From positions 310,001 through 374,000 of the forward strand of contig JADKBM010000004.1 of NCBI GenBank assembly GCA_016715115.1: a DNA stretch of 64,000 bases. Reading direction: 5' to 3'. Of this stretch, positions 39,064 through 47,651 are shown piece by piece. Source of the DNA: Acidobacteriota bacterium. Its GTDB lineage: Bacteria; Acidobacteriota; Blastocatellia; Pyrinomonadales; Pyrinomonadaceae. Below the pieces are notes generated by a model, which was given only the letters and a program-made list of their open reading frames with translations, was not told where the DNA came from and searched no databases. A program made the translations under genes and the position numbers. Positions within the stretch are counted from its first letter, which is position 1. Each line of letters begins with the position of its first letter.

Positions 39064-39117
39064 CTGCTCACTGCTCACTGCTCACTGCTCACTGCTCACT
39101 GCTCACTGCTCACTGCT
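39064..39117. repeat. CTCACTG array, right of the IS
   Basis: Seven or eight CTCACTG units continue directly from the right end of the IS, the same sequence and sense as the left-flanking arm at 37515-37546. The continuity supports insertion of the IS within a pre-existing array. Confidence 0.9.
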
Positions 39118-39182
39118 TACCCTCACTGCTTGCGCGTCGGCGCCTGACGTGTCAGAATTTCTAGTTTCGGAGGTGCCGTAGT

Positions 39183-40079
39183 TTGTTTGTAGAGACCAAG
39201 ACGAAAACGAAGTTGCTGAAGAAGATGGGCAAGGCCATCGCCGATTTTCGAATGATCGAAGAGGGCGACAAGATAATGGTCTGCCTTTCGGGCGGGAAAG
39301 ACAGCTTCACGCTGCTCGATCTGCTGCTCGATGTGCAGAAGCGCTCACCGGTCAACTTCGAGATCCTGGCGGTCAATCTCGATCAGAAGCAGCCCGGCTT
39401 TCCCGAAGAAGTGCTGCCGAATTACCTCGAATCGATCGGCGTCAACTACCGGATCGTCGAAGAGGACACGTACACCGTCGTCAAACAGCATATCCCCGAA
39501 GGCAAGACGTTTTGTTCTCTTTGTTCTCGTTTGCGCCGCGGAATTCTCTATTCGGTCGCGATTGAGGAAGGCTGCACGAAGGTCGCGCTCGGTCACCACG
39601 CCGACGATATCATCGCAACATTTCTTCTGAACCTGTTTTTTGTCGGACAGCTGAAGGCGATGCCGCCGATTCTTCGTTCAGACGCGGGAACCAATACCGT
39701 CATCCGGCCGCTTGCGTACGCGCAGGAAAAGGAGATCGCGCAGTATGCTCAGGAACGACAGTTTCCGATCATTCCCTGCAATTTGTGCGGTTCGCAGCCG
39801 AACCTCAAGCGTGCGCGGGTCAAGGATCTCGTAACGGACCTTGAGAAGGAGATTCCGTTCATCCGAAGTTCGATAATGACGGCGCTGACGAACGTGACCG
39901 GTTCGCATCTCCTCGATACGAGCCTCTACGACTTCGAGAATTTCGAACCGCTCATCAAACAGATCCCGCAAGGCCACGGCAGCATCGAAAAGGAACTCGA
40001 CGCGGTCTTCGATCACAGCGAGGAACATCTCATCGGCAGTAGAATCCAGCCGGTCGTTATTGAATCACTTCTTAATTAG
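39183..40079 (+). CDS. ttcA: tRNA 2-thiocytidine synthetase TtcA
   Basis: The 298-residue protein adds sulfur to cytidine 32 of tRNA. The PP-loop is CLSGGKDSFTLL. Two Cys-x-x-Cys motifs hold the Fe-S cluster: FCSLCSRLRRGILY and CNLCGSQPNLKR. ALGHHADDIIATFLLNLFF is typical. The start is TTG at 39183, supported by GGAGGT eight bases upstream (39169-39174). Sulfur may be supplied by the desulfurase at 33150. Confidence 0.93.
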   Translation: MFVETKTKTKLLKKMGKAIADFRMIEEGDKIMVCLSGGKDSFTLLDLLLDVQKRSPVNFEILAVNLDQKQPGFPEEVLPNYLESIGVNYRIVEEDTYTVVKQHIPEGKTFCSLCSRLRRGILYSVAIEEGCTKVALGHHADDIIATFLLNLFFVGQLKAMPPILRSDAGTNTVIRPLAYAQEKEIAQYAQERQFPIIPCNLCGSQPNLKRARVKDLVTDLEKEIPFIRSSIMTALTNVTGSHLLDTSLYDFENFEPLIKQIPQGHGSIEKELDAVFDHSEEHLIGSRIQPVVIESLLN

Positions 40080-40785
40080 CGGTGGTCAGTGGTCGGTGGT
40101 CGGTGGCCATTGAGCGGTGAGCGGTGAGTTTGGCCAGTCAGTACCATCCGTGATAGCGGATTACGCATTTACGCGTCATTAGCCGGTTATTTGACCGCGT
40201 TGCGATATACGCTTACTGACCACTGATCACCGACCACTGACCACCGACCACTGCCCACCGCTCACTGACTACCGACCACCGACCACTGCCCACCGCTCAC
40301 TGACTACCGAACACTGCTCACTGCTCACCGACCACTGACCACCGACCACTGACCACTGACCACCGACCACCGCTCACTGACTACCGACCACCGACCACTG
40401 CTCACCGCTCACTGCTCACTGCTCACCGCTCACTGACTACTGCCCACCGCTCACTGCTCACCGCTCACTGACTACCGACCACCGACCACTGCTCACCGCT
40501 CACTGCTCACTGCTCACCGCTCACTGACTACTGACTACCGACCACTGACCACCGAACACTGCCCACCGCTCACTGCTCACCGCTCACCGCTCACCGCTCA
40601 CTGCTCACTGCTCACTGCTCACCGCTCACCGACCACCGCTCACCGCTCACTGCTCACTGCTCACTGCTCACCGCTCACCGCTCACCGCTCACCGCTCACC
40701 GCTCACTGCTCACTGCTCACCGCTCACTGCTCACCGCTCACTGCTCACCGCTCACTGCTCACTGCTCACCGCTCACTGCTCACTT
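40080..40785. repeat. 700-bp CTCACTG/CCACCGA heptamer array
   Basis: After ttcA come about 50 bp of GGTCGGT and GCGGTGA units in plus sense, then about 70 bp of other sequence, then some 580 bp of tandem 7-bp units in the opposite sense: CTCACTG, CTCACCG, CCACCGA, CCACTGA and CTACCGA in mixed order. It is the longest such array in the window. No spacers, no genes. It ends at TTTTTGC, just before a promoter. Confidence 0.92.
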
Positions 40786-40790
40786 TTTGC

Positions 40791-40819
40791 TAGACACGGT
40801 CAGGTAAACTCTCTATGAT
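40791..40819 (+). promoter_or_regulatory. Predicted sigma-70 promoter of bactofilin gene
   Basis: TAGACA (40791-40796) and TATGAT (40814-40819) are 17 bp apart. They begin at the very edge of the heptamer array, 150 bp before the bactofilin start. Confidence 0.5.
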
Positions 40820-40969
40820 TGAAACTCAAACTGGAAAGTAACGAACTATCGTCGTTTCAGTAAATTACCATTGGAAATTTACGGCTCAACTTGGTTAGAT
40901 TCGTCCCCCTGAACCACTAATCGGACGTGCGAGTCGCAAGACAGTCAAGCGGAGGAAAAAGAAACAAAT

Positions 40970-41572
40970 ATGATTAGAATGGGTCGAAGTTCGGCGAAAG
41001 ATCAGCCGAACGCAACGGAGAACGTTCAGGAACAGGGCAATTTTTACCAGTATTCCGGAGAAGTTCAGCCGCAGGCGCCGCGGGCCGTGTCGGAAAGCGA
41101 GTCGATGGCACGCGACATTAAGGAAGGCCGTTTGAGCGGTTATGTCGGCAATGGAACCGTCCTGACCGGCGAGACCGCTTTTCAGGCGATGCTTCGCGTT
41201 GACGGACATCTGACTGGACGCGTGACGTCGGAGAATGGCACGCTCATCATCGGTTCGACGGGGCGCGTCGACGCCAATATCGCGGTGGCCGCGGCGGTTG
41301 TCAACGGAATCGTCAACGGCGACATCATCGCCACCGAAAAGCTCGAATTCGGACGTTCGGCACGTGTCGTCGGGAATGTTCAGACGCCGCGGATCATTGT
41401 CGAAGACGGTGCGATCTTCGAAGGAAGCTGTTCGATGCTCAAGGCAAAGGAAGCCTCGGACAAGCGAAGCGCCGCCGTCAAGACCGGTTATGCGCCGATC
41501 GAAACCTCGGCCGTCGAGGCGGGAGCGGAAGTCAGCGAATCCGACGAGATCGCCGACGCGGCGACAAGCTAA
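40970..41572 (+). CDS. Bactofilin
   Basis: This 200-residue protein has a beta-helix core of about 100 residues: GYVGNGTVLTGETAFQAMLRVDGHLTGRVTSENGTLIIGSTGRVDANIAVAA and VVNGIVNGDIIATEKLEFGRSARVVGNVQTPRIIVEDGAIFEG. Flanking tails are polar and probably disordered. Bactofilins polymerise into nucleotide-free filaments used for cell shape, stalks or chromosome positioning. A GGAGGAAAAAG ribosome-binding site is present. It is followed by the arginyltransferase-like gene 46 bp downstream. Confidence 0.92.
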   Translation: MIRMGRSSAKDQPNATENVQEQGNFYQYSGEVQPQAPRAVSESESMARDIKEGRLSGYVGNGTVLTGETAFQAMLRVDGHLTGRVTSENGTLIIGSTGRVDANIAVAAAVVNGIVNGDIIATEKLEFGRSARVVGNVQTPRIIVEDGAIFEGSCSMLKAKEASDKRSAAVKTGYAPIETSAVEAGAEVSESDEIADAATS

Positions 41573-41618
41573 CCAACCATCAACGAGGCGGGAGAATTGC
41601 AGGAATCGTCGATGATCG

Positions 41619-42314
41619 ATGATTTGCGTTCTCTCGCCTTTTTCAGTTTCCGCTGTGGAGAATTTCTCTTTCATCAACGAGCAGTTTTTCGCGGCGCACG
41701 TTGGCCCCGAAGCGACCGATCAACTCCTCGCCGGCGGTTGGCGGCACTTCGGCGAACACTACTTTCGTTACAACCTTGGGTTTTACGATTCGGAGATCCG
41801 GCGCGTCTTTGCCTTGAGGATCGACCTTTCTACCTTCAGCTTTTCGAAAAGCCAGCGCCGCACGCTGAAGCGCAACGAAGATCTTGAAACCGTTTTCAGG
41901 CCGGCGCGGGTCTCGGATGAGACTCACGACTTGTTCGATCGTCACAAACAGCGCTTTCAGCACGCCGTTCCGGAGTCGATCTACGACTTTGTCTCGCCTG
42001 AACCGGCGAGCGTCCCGTGCGAAGGCCTCGAATGCGCGGTTTACGACGGCGCGCGTTTGATGGCGGTTTCTTTCTTCGACGTTGGAAAAATCGCGGTATC
42101 GAGCATTTACGGAATGTTCGATCCCGAGGAAACCAACCGCCGTCTGGGAATCTTCACCATACTGCGCGAGATCGAGTTTGCTCTTGAATCAGGAAAAAAA
42201 TACTATTACCACGGCTACATTTACGACGGCAACTCGTTTTACGACTATAAGAAGCGGTTTCGTGCGCTGGAGATTTACGACTGGAACGGAAGCTGGCTTA
42301 AGTTCCGTGATTGA
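41619..42314 (+). CDS. Arginyl/leucyl-tRNA-protein transferase-like, C-terminal domain only
   Basis: The protein has up to 231 residues. GGWRHFGEHYFRYNLGFY, FSKSQRRTLKRNEDLE and KKYYYHGYIYDGNSFYDYKKRF match the GNAT-like C-terminal domain of Ate1/Bpt transferases that add an amino acid to protein N-termini and mark them for degradation. The N-terminal cysteine-rich domain of normal family members is missing. The true start may be GTG at 41655 (VENFSFINEQFF). Without the N-domain its substrate choice may differ. Confidence 0.7.
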   Translation: MICVLSPFSVSAVENFSFINEQFFAAHVGPEATDQLLAGGWRHFGEHYFRYNLGFYDSEIRRVFALRIDLSTFSFSKSQRRTLKRNEDLETVFRPARVSDETHDLFDRHKQRFQHAVPESIYDFVSPEPASVPCEGLECAVYDGARLMAVSFFDVGKIAVSSIYGMFDPEETNRRLGIFTILREIEFALESGKKYYYHGYIYDGNSFYDYKKRFRALEIYDWNGSWLKFRD

Positions 42315-42490
42315 AAATTCGCGGGACGTTTGAGCAAAAAAGAAAATCCCGGCGGTCTTTCGGATTTTCAACGGGGGTAGAAAATTCGAAATCGCCGGAA
42401 AGGGCGGCGCGGCTGAAAGTTTTTCAATGTCAAAGAGCGTGAACAAAACATTGAACAACTTAGTGCGCCGCCTTTCTTCTGTACGGCGAC

Positions 42491-43045
42491 TCAGCCGATT
42501 AAGTTCAAATTGTTTGCACGCTCGGGCCTGATTTCGAACGGCGCCTGAATGAAGTTCGCCCAGTTCTGCGGCGTCGCGATCTCGACGTAGCGCGCCGTCA
42601 TCTCCGGAGTAAAGACCTCGATCATAAACCGGTTCTCGACCCAGACCTCGATCAATTGAAACAATCCGCCGCCGCGGTTGGCCTTCATCACTCGCCAGCC
42701 TTCGCGATCGGCGATCGCCTGGACCTCGGATACGCTCAGCGGCGAATTGACGGCGAGATGAACCGAGACATACTTCGGCGAAGTCGGCGCGAACTGAAAC
42801 GTGCCTTCGAATTCTTCGGTCGGCGTCTCGATGCTGAAATTCTCATCCGATGGAAATCCGTTTCCGGGAATAAGCTCGATATTGGCCGGCACAAATTCAA
42901 CGGCGCTGCCGCGGCCGTCGTCGGCGAATACGATGAACCCGCCCGGACTCGGTGGAAAAGGAAAAGCGTAGCCGTTCCAAAGCTCGGCCATTACGTTTGC
43001 TACATTTTCGGGATTCTCGACCCCAACTGAAATGTGATTGATCAT
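42491..43045 (-). CDS. VOC (glyoxalase)-like protein
   Basis: The 184-residue protein starts MINHISVGVENPENVANVMAELWNGYAFPF, which matches the first beta-alpha unit of a VOC domain. A second unit may begin at YVSVHLAVNSPLSVSEVQAIADREGW. Metal ligands are plausible at His4 and His in VSVHLAV and Glu in FMIEVFTPE. No specific enzyme can be named. It stands alone between the transferase-like gene and the photolyase gene. Confidence 0.6.
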   Translation of the reverse strand: MINHISVGVENPENVANVMAELWNGYAFPFPPSPGGFIVFADDGRGSAVEFVPANIELIPGNGFPSDENFSIETPTEEFEGTFQFAPTSPKYVSVHLAVNSPLSVSEVQAIADREGWRVMKANRGGGLFQLIEVWVENRFMIEVFTPEMTARYVEIATPQNWANFIQAPFEIRPERANNLNLIG

Positions 43046-43146
43046 TGCGAATTATTGCTCCTGTATGAAATTGCGTGAACGTCGCCCCGCAATCATTAAC
43101 GCGCAACAATTCTTGAAAAAAGATCATTGGCACTTCGGATTTGTTT

Positions 43147-43167
43147 GGAGTTCCGCCTTCAGGCGGC
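43147..43167. repeat. Mini-hairpin repeat, reverse orientation
   Basis: GGAGTTCCGCCTTCAGGCGG is another copy of the unit described at 16840. It lies in the gap between the VOC-like gene and the end of the photolyase gene. Confidence 0.75.
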
Positions 43168-43233
43168 ATAAACACTGTGCCACGTCGACGCGCGCCGTGT
43201 TTTGGCCGCCTGACGCGGGATTCCAAGCGAAGA

Positions 43234-44607
43234 TCACAGATCCGAAATCAACCTGATGTATCGTTTTGAATCGAATTTCTTCCCGGTCGAATTCGAGGTC
43301 ATATATCGGATCGTCCCGAAAACCGGGCGCTCCATCCACGGGCGGTCGTGTTTGCCGAAACACCAGAGAATTCCGGCATAGCTGTTCGGGTCGCGACCGT
43401 CGAGGGCGTATTTGTTGTTCAGATGAACCAACGTCTCGAACGCTTCCTCGTATGAACGCGACCAGGCGATGACGTTTTTCCCCCAGAGCATCCGGACATA
43501 GTTGTGGATCTCGCCGGTTTTTACCAGCTCGCGCTGCGCGGCGTTCCAAAGCTCGTCGTGCGTTTCGGCGTTCTCCAGCTGATCAAGCGTGTAACGATAA
43601 TCGCGCGGGTCATCAGCGTGTTTGCGCATCGTCAGTTGAACCCAAGCAGGCAACGAAGTCAGCGAATCGTAATTCGGATTGAACCGCGTGAAGTTGAACG
43701 AAAGTTCGCGCCGGACGATCAGTTCTTCAAGGTACGCATCCTTCGATTCCTGCGGTGCGTCAGCATTGGAAACCTCGATCGCGATCTCTACCGGCGACAA
43801 GAATCCGAAGTGAAGATACGGCGAAAGGCGCGAGCTGCCGTCGCGTTCGGGCTTGTTGCGGGCGTGCGAGTAATCGGGGAGAATCTCGTCGACGAATTTC
43901 TTAAGTCGCGCTCGTCCGTTTGCCGTTCCGCCCCTGTAAACCTCGGACGGCGCAACCGAATGATCGATCGAGCAACCTCCGACAAGCTTCGGGATGTCAT
44001 CGACGAACGTTTCCGGACAATCGACCTCAAGTCGATCGGCTCGAACCGAAACTTCCGATTCCGAAAACGGCTTCAAATAATCGCCGAGCATCCGCCGGAT
44101 CTTCGGACGAATCGTGTAGGCCGCGTATTCTTCCTTTTCAAAACGCGACATCGGAATCACGCCGTTCGAATCGACTGCGTAAACCGGAACATCGGCAAGG
44201 CTCGCGACCGTCCGATTGTGCGCCGGGATGATAAAACACGGATAGTCATCGGTAACGATCAGACACGCATCGGCGGCGAGTCGCTCGACGGTGTGCTTTG
44301 GAGAATTTTCGTCCTGCTGCAGATAGAAAATGTACCTGATACCGCGATTCGCAAACTCGCGGCGCTTTTCCTCGACGCCTTCGAGGATAAACGTGTGGAT
44401 ACGGTTGTTCGCCCACGGATAGTAATACTTCAGGCCTTCGTAAACGACGAGCGGAACGTTCATCGAATTCGCCTTGCGAATCGCGACCTCGAGCGCGTGG
44501 TTCTGCGCGACGCGCTTGAACATCTGCATCCAATAGAGAACGTATGATCCGCCGTTGTTTGGATTTTTGTCGTTGAGGAGTTGAACCCGCTCGCTGATTT
44601 GATACAT
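43234..44607 (-). CDS. phrB: Class II CPD photolyase
   Basis: The protein has about 457 residues from MYQISERVQLLND; the frame extends upstream but that part looks non-coding. It repairs cyclobutane pyrimidine dimers using light and FAD. GGSYVLYWMQMFKRVAQNHALEVAI and GSSRLSPYLHFGFLSPVEIA are typical, and the FAD-binding class II end is RMLWGKNVIAWSRSYEEAFETLVHLNNKYALDGRDPNSYAGILWCFGKHDRPW. The start faces the divergent NAGPA gene with a 95-bp gap. Confidence 0.93.
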   Translation of the reverse strand: MYQISERVQLLNDKNPNNGGSYVLYWMQMFKRVAQNHALEVAIRKANSMNVPLVVYEGLKYYYPWANNRIHTFILEGVEEKRREFANRGIRYIFYLQQDENSPKHTVERLAADACLIVTDDYPCFIIPAHNRTVASLADVPVYAVDSNGVIPMSRFEKEEYAAYTIRPKIRRMLGDYLKPFSESEVSVRADRLEVDCPETFVDDIPKLVGGCSIDHSVAPSEVYRGGTANGRARLKKFVDEILPDYSHARNKPERDGSSRLSPYLHFGFLSPVEIAIEVSNADAPQESKDAYLEELIVRRELSFNFTRFNPNYDSLTSLPAWVQLTMRKHADDPRDYRYTLDQLENAETHDELWNAAQRELVKTGEIHNYVRMLWGKNVIAWSRSYEEAFETLVHLNNKYALDGRDPNSYAGILWCFGKHDRPWMERPVFGTIRYMTSNSTGKKFDSKRYIRLISDL

Positions 44608-44702
44608 ATTAGTCAGGAAATCTTCTCGTTTTGAAGCCGGAATTGCAAAGCCGCGTCCGCGAAGCCGCCAGGATTCCCGGGACCGACGAACTGGTTGTTT
44701 AG

Positions 44703-45872
44703 ATGAAAAAGAATGCCGCATTCATACTCCTGATCCTTCTGATCGCGACGATCCCGGTTACGGCTCAGGACTACCGACTGATCCAACGGGGCGTCGAATA
44801 CGCACAGATGACGCGCGGGACAAAGGACGAGCCCGTTCGAATCAATCTCCTGAAACTCGACCTCAAGAAGGTCCGGCTCGACGTCGTTCACGCGTTCGAC
44901 TCGGCGATCGGCGTCGAAACAACATCGGCGATGGCGAAACGCAAAGGCGCCCTGGCGGCGATCAACGCTGGCTTTTTCAGGCTCGACGCGAGCGCGTTTG
45001 CCGGCGAAGCGGCCGGCGTCCTGAAGATCGACGGACAATTGCTGAGTGAAAGTTACGCGGACCGCTCGGCGCTCGGGATATTGAATAGCCGATCCAAAAC
45101 CGAAGTTCTTTTCGGGCGCCTCAATGCGTACGGCGCGATCGGGTTCTTTCAAAACGGAACGAAAAAGTTCGACGGCATAAATCGCGAACGAAAACCTAAC
45201 GAGATAATTCTCTACACGCCCGCGATCGGAAAAACGCCGACGGTCCCGGTGACGACTACCGAACTGGTGTTTCGGCAATGCGAATTCGGTTGCAAACGCG
45301 TCGATGTCATCGAGAATCGAGGCGGCACGACAGTTCCGCCGGACGGCTACATCGTTTCCGTCGGTGAGACGGCAAAAGACGAGTATCTTGTCGAGGCAAT
45401 GAAGAAACGTGCCATCAGCGGCTTAACGGAACGCACCTTGATCTTCGACGTGATGACGGTCGCGGGCGGCACTTCGAAACTGAGCGAACGGTTTGAAAAA
45501 GCCGAGGACATCGTGGCGGGCGTCCCGCGATTGATCCGCGACGGCAAGATCGACATCACGTGGAAGGAAGAAAAATCATCGCAGTCGTTCGCCGAAACCC
45601 GCCATCCGCGCACCGCCGTTGCAAAATTGAAGAACGGAAAACTGCTGCTTGTAACGGTCGACGGCAGACAGCCGGGCTACAGCGTCGGGATGTCGCTCAC
45701 AGAACTTGCCGAATTCCTCCTCGAGATCGGTGCCGTCGAGGCGCTCAACCTCGACGGCGGCGGGTCGACCGCGATGTACCTCGACGGCAAGGTCGTCAAC
45801 AAACCGTCCGACAAAGACGGCGAACGAAAGGTCAGCGACGCGATCTTGGTCTTTCCGCGAAAGTCGAAGTAG
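44703..45872 (+). CDS. Secreted phosphodiester glycosidase (NAGPA-type)
   Basis: The protein has 389 residues with a signal peptide (AAFILLILLIATIPVTAQ). The NAGPA domain shows AINAGFFRLDASAFAGEAAGVLKIDGQLL near the start, HPRTAVAKLKNGKLLLVTVDGRQPGYSVGMSLTELAEFLLEIGAVEALNLDGGGSTAMYLDG and ends with VSDAILVFP. This family removes N-acetylglucosamine from phosphodiesters or acts on cell-wall sugars. A mid-region cysteine pair (QCEFGCKRVD) is unusual. It is followed 15 bp later by a Uma2 gene. Confidence 0.9.
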   Translation: MKKNAAFILLILLIATIPVTAQDYRLIQRGVEYAQMTRGTKDEPVRINLLKLDLKKVRLDVVHAFDSAIGVETTSAMAKRKGALAAINAGFFRLDASAFAGEAAGVLKIDGQLLSESYADRSALGILNSRSKTEVLFGRLNAYGAIGFFQNGTKKFDGINRERKPNEIILYTPAIGKTPTVPVTTTELVFRQCEFGCKRVDVIENRGGTTVPPDGYIVSVGETAKDEYLVEAMKKRAISGLTERTLIFDVMTVAGGTSKLSERFEKAEDIVAGVPRLIRDGKIDITWKEEKSSQSFAETRHPRTAVAKLKNGKLLLVTVDGRQPGYSVGMSLTELAEFLLEIGAVEALNLDGGGSTAMYLDGKVVNKPSDKDGERKVSDAILVFPRKSK

Positions 45873-45887
45873 AATACGGGGAAAACG

Positions 45888-46604
45888 ATGGCGATTGACC
45901 TTACAACTCAAATTCCGAATCCCGAAAAGCCCGGACTGACTTCGATTCCGCGTCTCGAAAACGGCGATCATCTGACGCGCGCCGAATTCGAACGGCGATA
46001 TCTCGCAATGCCCGAAAAGGTCAAAGCCGAACTCATTGAAGGAAGGGTTTATATGGCTTCACCTGTTCGAATCGCTCACCACGCCAAGCCTCATAGTCGG
46101 ATCATGACTTGGCTCGGAAATTATGTCGCGTTTACCGAAATCGCGGATTTCGCCGATAACTCAACGGTCCGGCTCGATCACGACAATGAACCTCAGCCGG
46201 ACGCCGTTTTGTTCGTCAAAGAAGGATTCGGCGGAAATTCGTTCATTTCGGACGATGACTACCTTGAAGGGTCGCCCGAACTTGTCGTTGAAATCGCCTC
46301 GAGTTCGGCGTCTTATGACACGAACGAAAAGAAACGGGTCTATCAACGGAACGGCGTGAAGGAATACATCATCTGGCGGGTCGATGACAAGGAGATCGAC
46401 TGGTTCGTATGGGACGAGGGCGAGTTCGTGAAACTTGAGCCGAACGCCGACTCGATCGTCGAGAGCCGATTCTTCGGCGGCCTGAGGTTGAATGTCAGGG
46501 CGATGCTGAACGACGATCTCAAGGCTGTTCTGAGTGAACTGGCGGCCGGGTTGAATTCCGGCGAACACGACGGGTTCGAAAAACGATTCACCTTAAAGAA
46601 CTAG
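45888..46604 (+). CDS. Uma2-family endonuclease-like protein, second copy
   Basis: The 238-residue protein has AELIEGRVYMASPV, NEPQPDAVLFVK and GSPELVVEIASSSASYDTNEKKRVYQRNGVKEYIIW, the DUF820 pattern. It is longer than the copy at 34304, with an extended N-terminus (LTSIPRLENGDHLTRAEFERRYLAMPEKVK). Probably cotranscribed with the NAGPA gene. Function is unknown. Confidence 0.85.
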   Translation: MAIDLTTQIPNPEKPGLTSIPRLENGDHLTRAEFERRYLAMPEKVKAELIEGRVYMASPVRIAHHAKPHSRIMTWLGNYVAFTEIADFADNSTVRLDHDNEPQPDAVLFVKEGFGGNSFISDDDYLEGSPELVVEIASSSASYDTNEKKRVYQRNGVKEYIIWRVDDKEIDWFVWDEGEFVKLEPNADSIVESRFFGGLRLNVRAMLNDDLKAVLSELAAGLNSGEHDGFEKRFTLKN

Positions 46605-46608
46605 ATTT

Positions 46609-46683
46609 TGGTAGCGCATAGGGGAATTGAACCCCTGTTTCGAGAATGAGAATCTCGCGTCCTAACCACTAGACGAATGCGCC
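46609..46683 (-). tRNA. tRNA-Glu (CTC)
   Basis: The minus strand folds as a 75-nt tRNA. Acceptor arms GGCGCAT and ATGCGCT pair (first pair G-U). The anticodon arm is CGAGA-TTCTCAT-TCTCG, anticodon CTC. The T arm is AGGGG-TTCAATT-CCCCT. CCA is encoded (46609-46611). It lies 5 bp after the convergent Uma2 gene. Confidence 0.97.
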
Positions 46684-46780
46684 AAGGGGATTTTGGATTG
46701 GTGATTTGGGATTTTGGATTTGTTCCTCTTCCCGAATTGACTATGTCTTTTGTAAACTGACCCACCGTAAAAGTCAATTC

Positions 46781-47170
46781 TCAGATCAGAATACTAGCGA
46801 TCACCGAACGCTCGCGCGGACCGTCAAATTCGCAGAGATAAATTCCCTGCCACGTTCCGAGAAGCAGTTTGCCGTCCGAAAACGGCACGGTGACGCTCGA
46901 TCCCATCAGCGAAGACTTGATGTGCGCGTCCGAATTATGTTCGTAGTGGCGGAAGCCTTCGCAGAACTGCGGGATCGTTTTCTTGAGAAACAACAGGATG
47001 TCCTGCTTAACGTCAGGGTCGGCATTCTCGTTAATAGTGAGTCCGCAGGTCGTATGTTGGGTGAAAAGTACGATGACTCCGGCGCCGGCTCCCGGAAGTA
47101 GTTCCCTCACTTGACGAGTGATGTCGACCAATTCCTCGCGTGAATTCGATTTGACCTTGATCGATTCCAT
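46781..47170 (-). CDS. yjbQ: YjbQ-family protein (UPF0047)
   Basis: This 129-residue protein has the family pattern GVIVLFTQHTTCGLTINENADPDVKQDI and HIKSSLMGSSVTVPFSDGKLLLGTWQGIYLCEFDGPR, with the conserved histidines and cysteine. The family is annotated as secondary thiamine-phosphate synthase because overexpression can replace thiE; the natural role is uncertain. It is a single gene between tRNA-Glu and a repeat region. Confidence 0.92.
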   Translation of the reverse strand: MESIKVKSNSREELVDITRQVRELLPGAGAGVIVLFTQHTTCGLTINENADPDVKQDILLFLKKTIPQFCEGFRHYEHNSDAHIKSSLMGSSVTVPFSDGKLLLGTWQGIYLCEFDGPRERSVIASILI

Positions 47171-47176
47171 TTATTG

Positions 47177-47260
47177 TCTTTCCACGATTCCAAATTCAAA
47201 GATTCCAAGATTCCAACGAATCCCTCCGTGGAATCTTGGAATCTGGAATCCTGGAATCTG
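47177..47260. repeat. GGAATCT array in inverted arms, left of MITE copy 3
   Basis: GATTCCAAGATTCCA and TGGAATCTTGGAATC, an exact inverted pair, surround about 13 bp (ACGAATCCCTCCG). More units follow toward 47260, where the MITE-like element begins. It can form a hairpin. Confidence 0.85.
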
Positions 47261-47419
47261 GGAGCCTGTCGGAAAAATCGATCCCAGTGTGCGGAGCACA
47301 CGCACGTACGATAGCACCACGTGAAGCGGAGCGGAACGTGGTGCTATCGCAAGTTCGCGTGCTCCGCACGCTTGAAGAAGCAGATTCAGTTCTCAAACCG
47401 CTTTTTTCCGACAGGTTCT
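47261..47419. repeat. MITE-like repeat, copy 3 (most complete ends)
   Basis: The 159-bp element starts with GGAGCCTGTCGGAAAAA (47261) and ends with its near-complement TTTTTTCCGACAGGTTCT. Inside are two facing units CGGAGCAC...GATAGCACCACGTG and CACGTGG...GCTATCGC...GTGCTCCG, so much of the element is one imperfect palindrome. It is shorter than copy 1 (251 bp) and has no coding sequence. Confidence 0.7.
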
Positions 47420-47635
47420 CAGATTCCGAAATTCCAAGATTCCAACTAATTTCTCGGTGGATCGTTTCCGTTTATTGCCGTTCCAAAATTCCAAATTCCA
47501 GGATGCCGAATTCCAGGATGCCGAATTCCAAATTCCAAAATTCCAAGATCCCAACGAAGTTCTCCGTCGAATCTTGGAATTTGGAATCTGGAATCTGGAA
47601 TCTGGAATCTGGAATCTGGAATCCAGAATCGAATC
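47420..47635. repeat. GGAATCT array, right of MITE copy 3
   Basis: CCAAGATTCCAA-type units (47425-47560) are followed by GGAATTTGGAATCTGG units (47573-47630) in the opposite sense. Together with the MITE-like element they fill the gap from yjbQ to the end of hppA. The arms face each other, as in the 61260 array. Confidence 0.85.
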
Positions 47636-47651
47636 CAACGAAGTTGCAATC

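Noticed and set aside
40080..40785. Possible CRISPR array
   Set aside because: Units are contiguous 7-bp repeats without unique spacers, and there are no cas genes.
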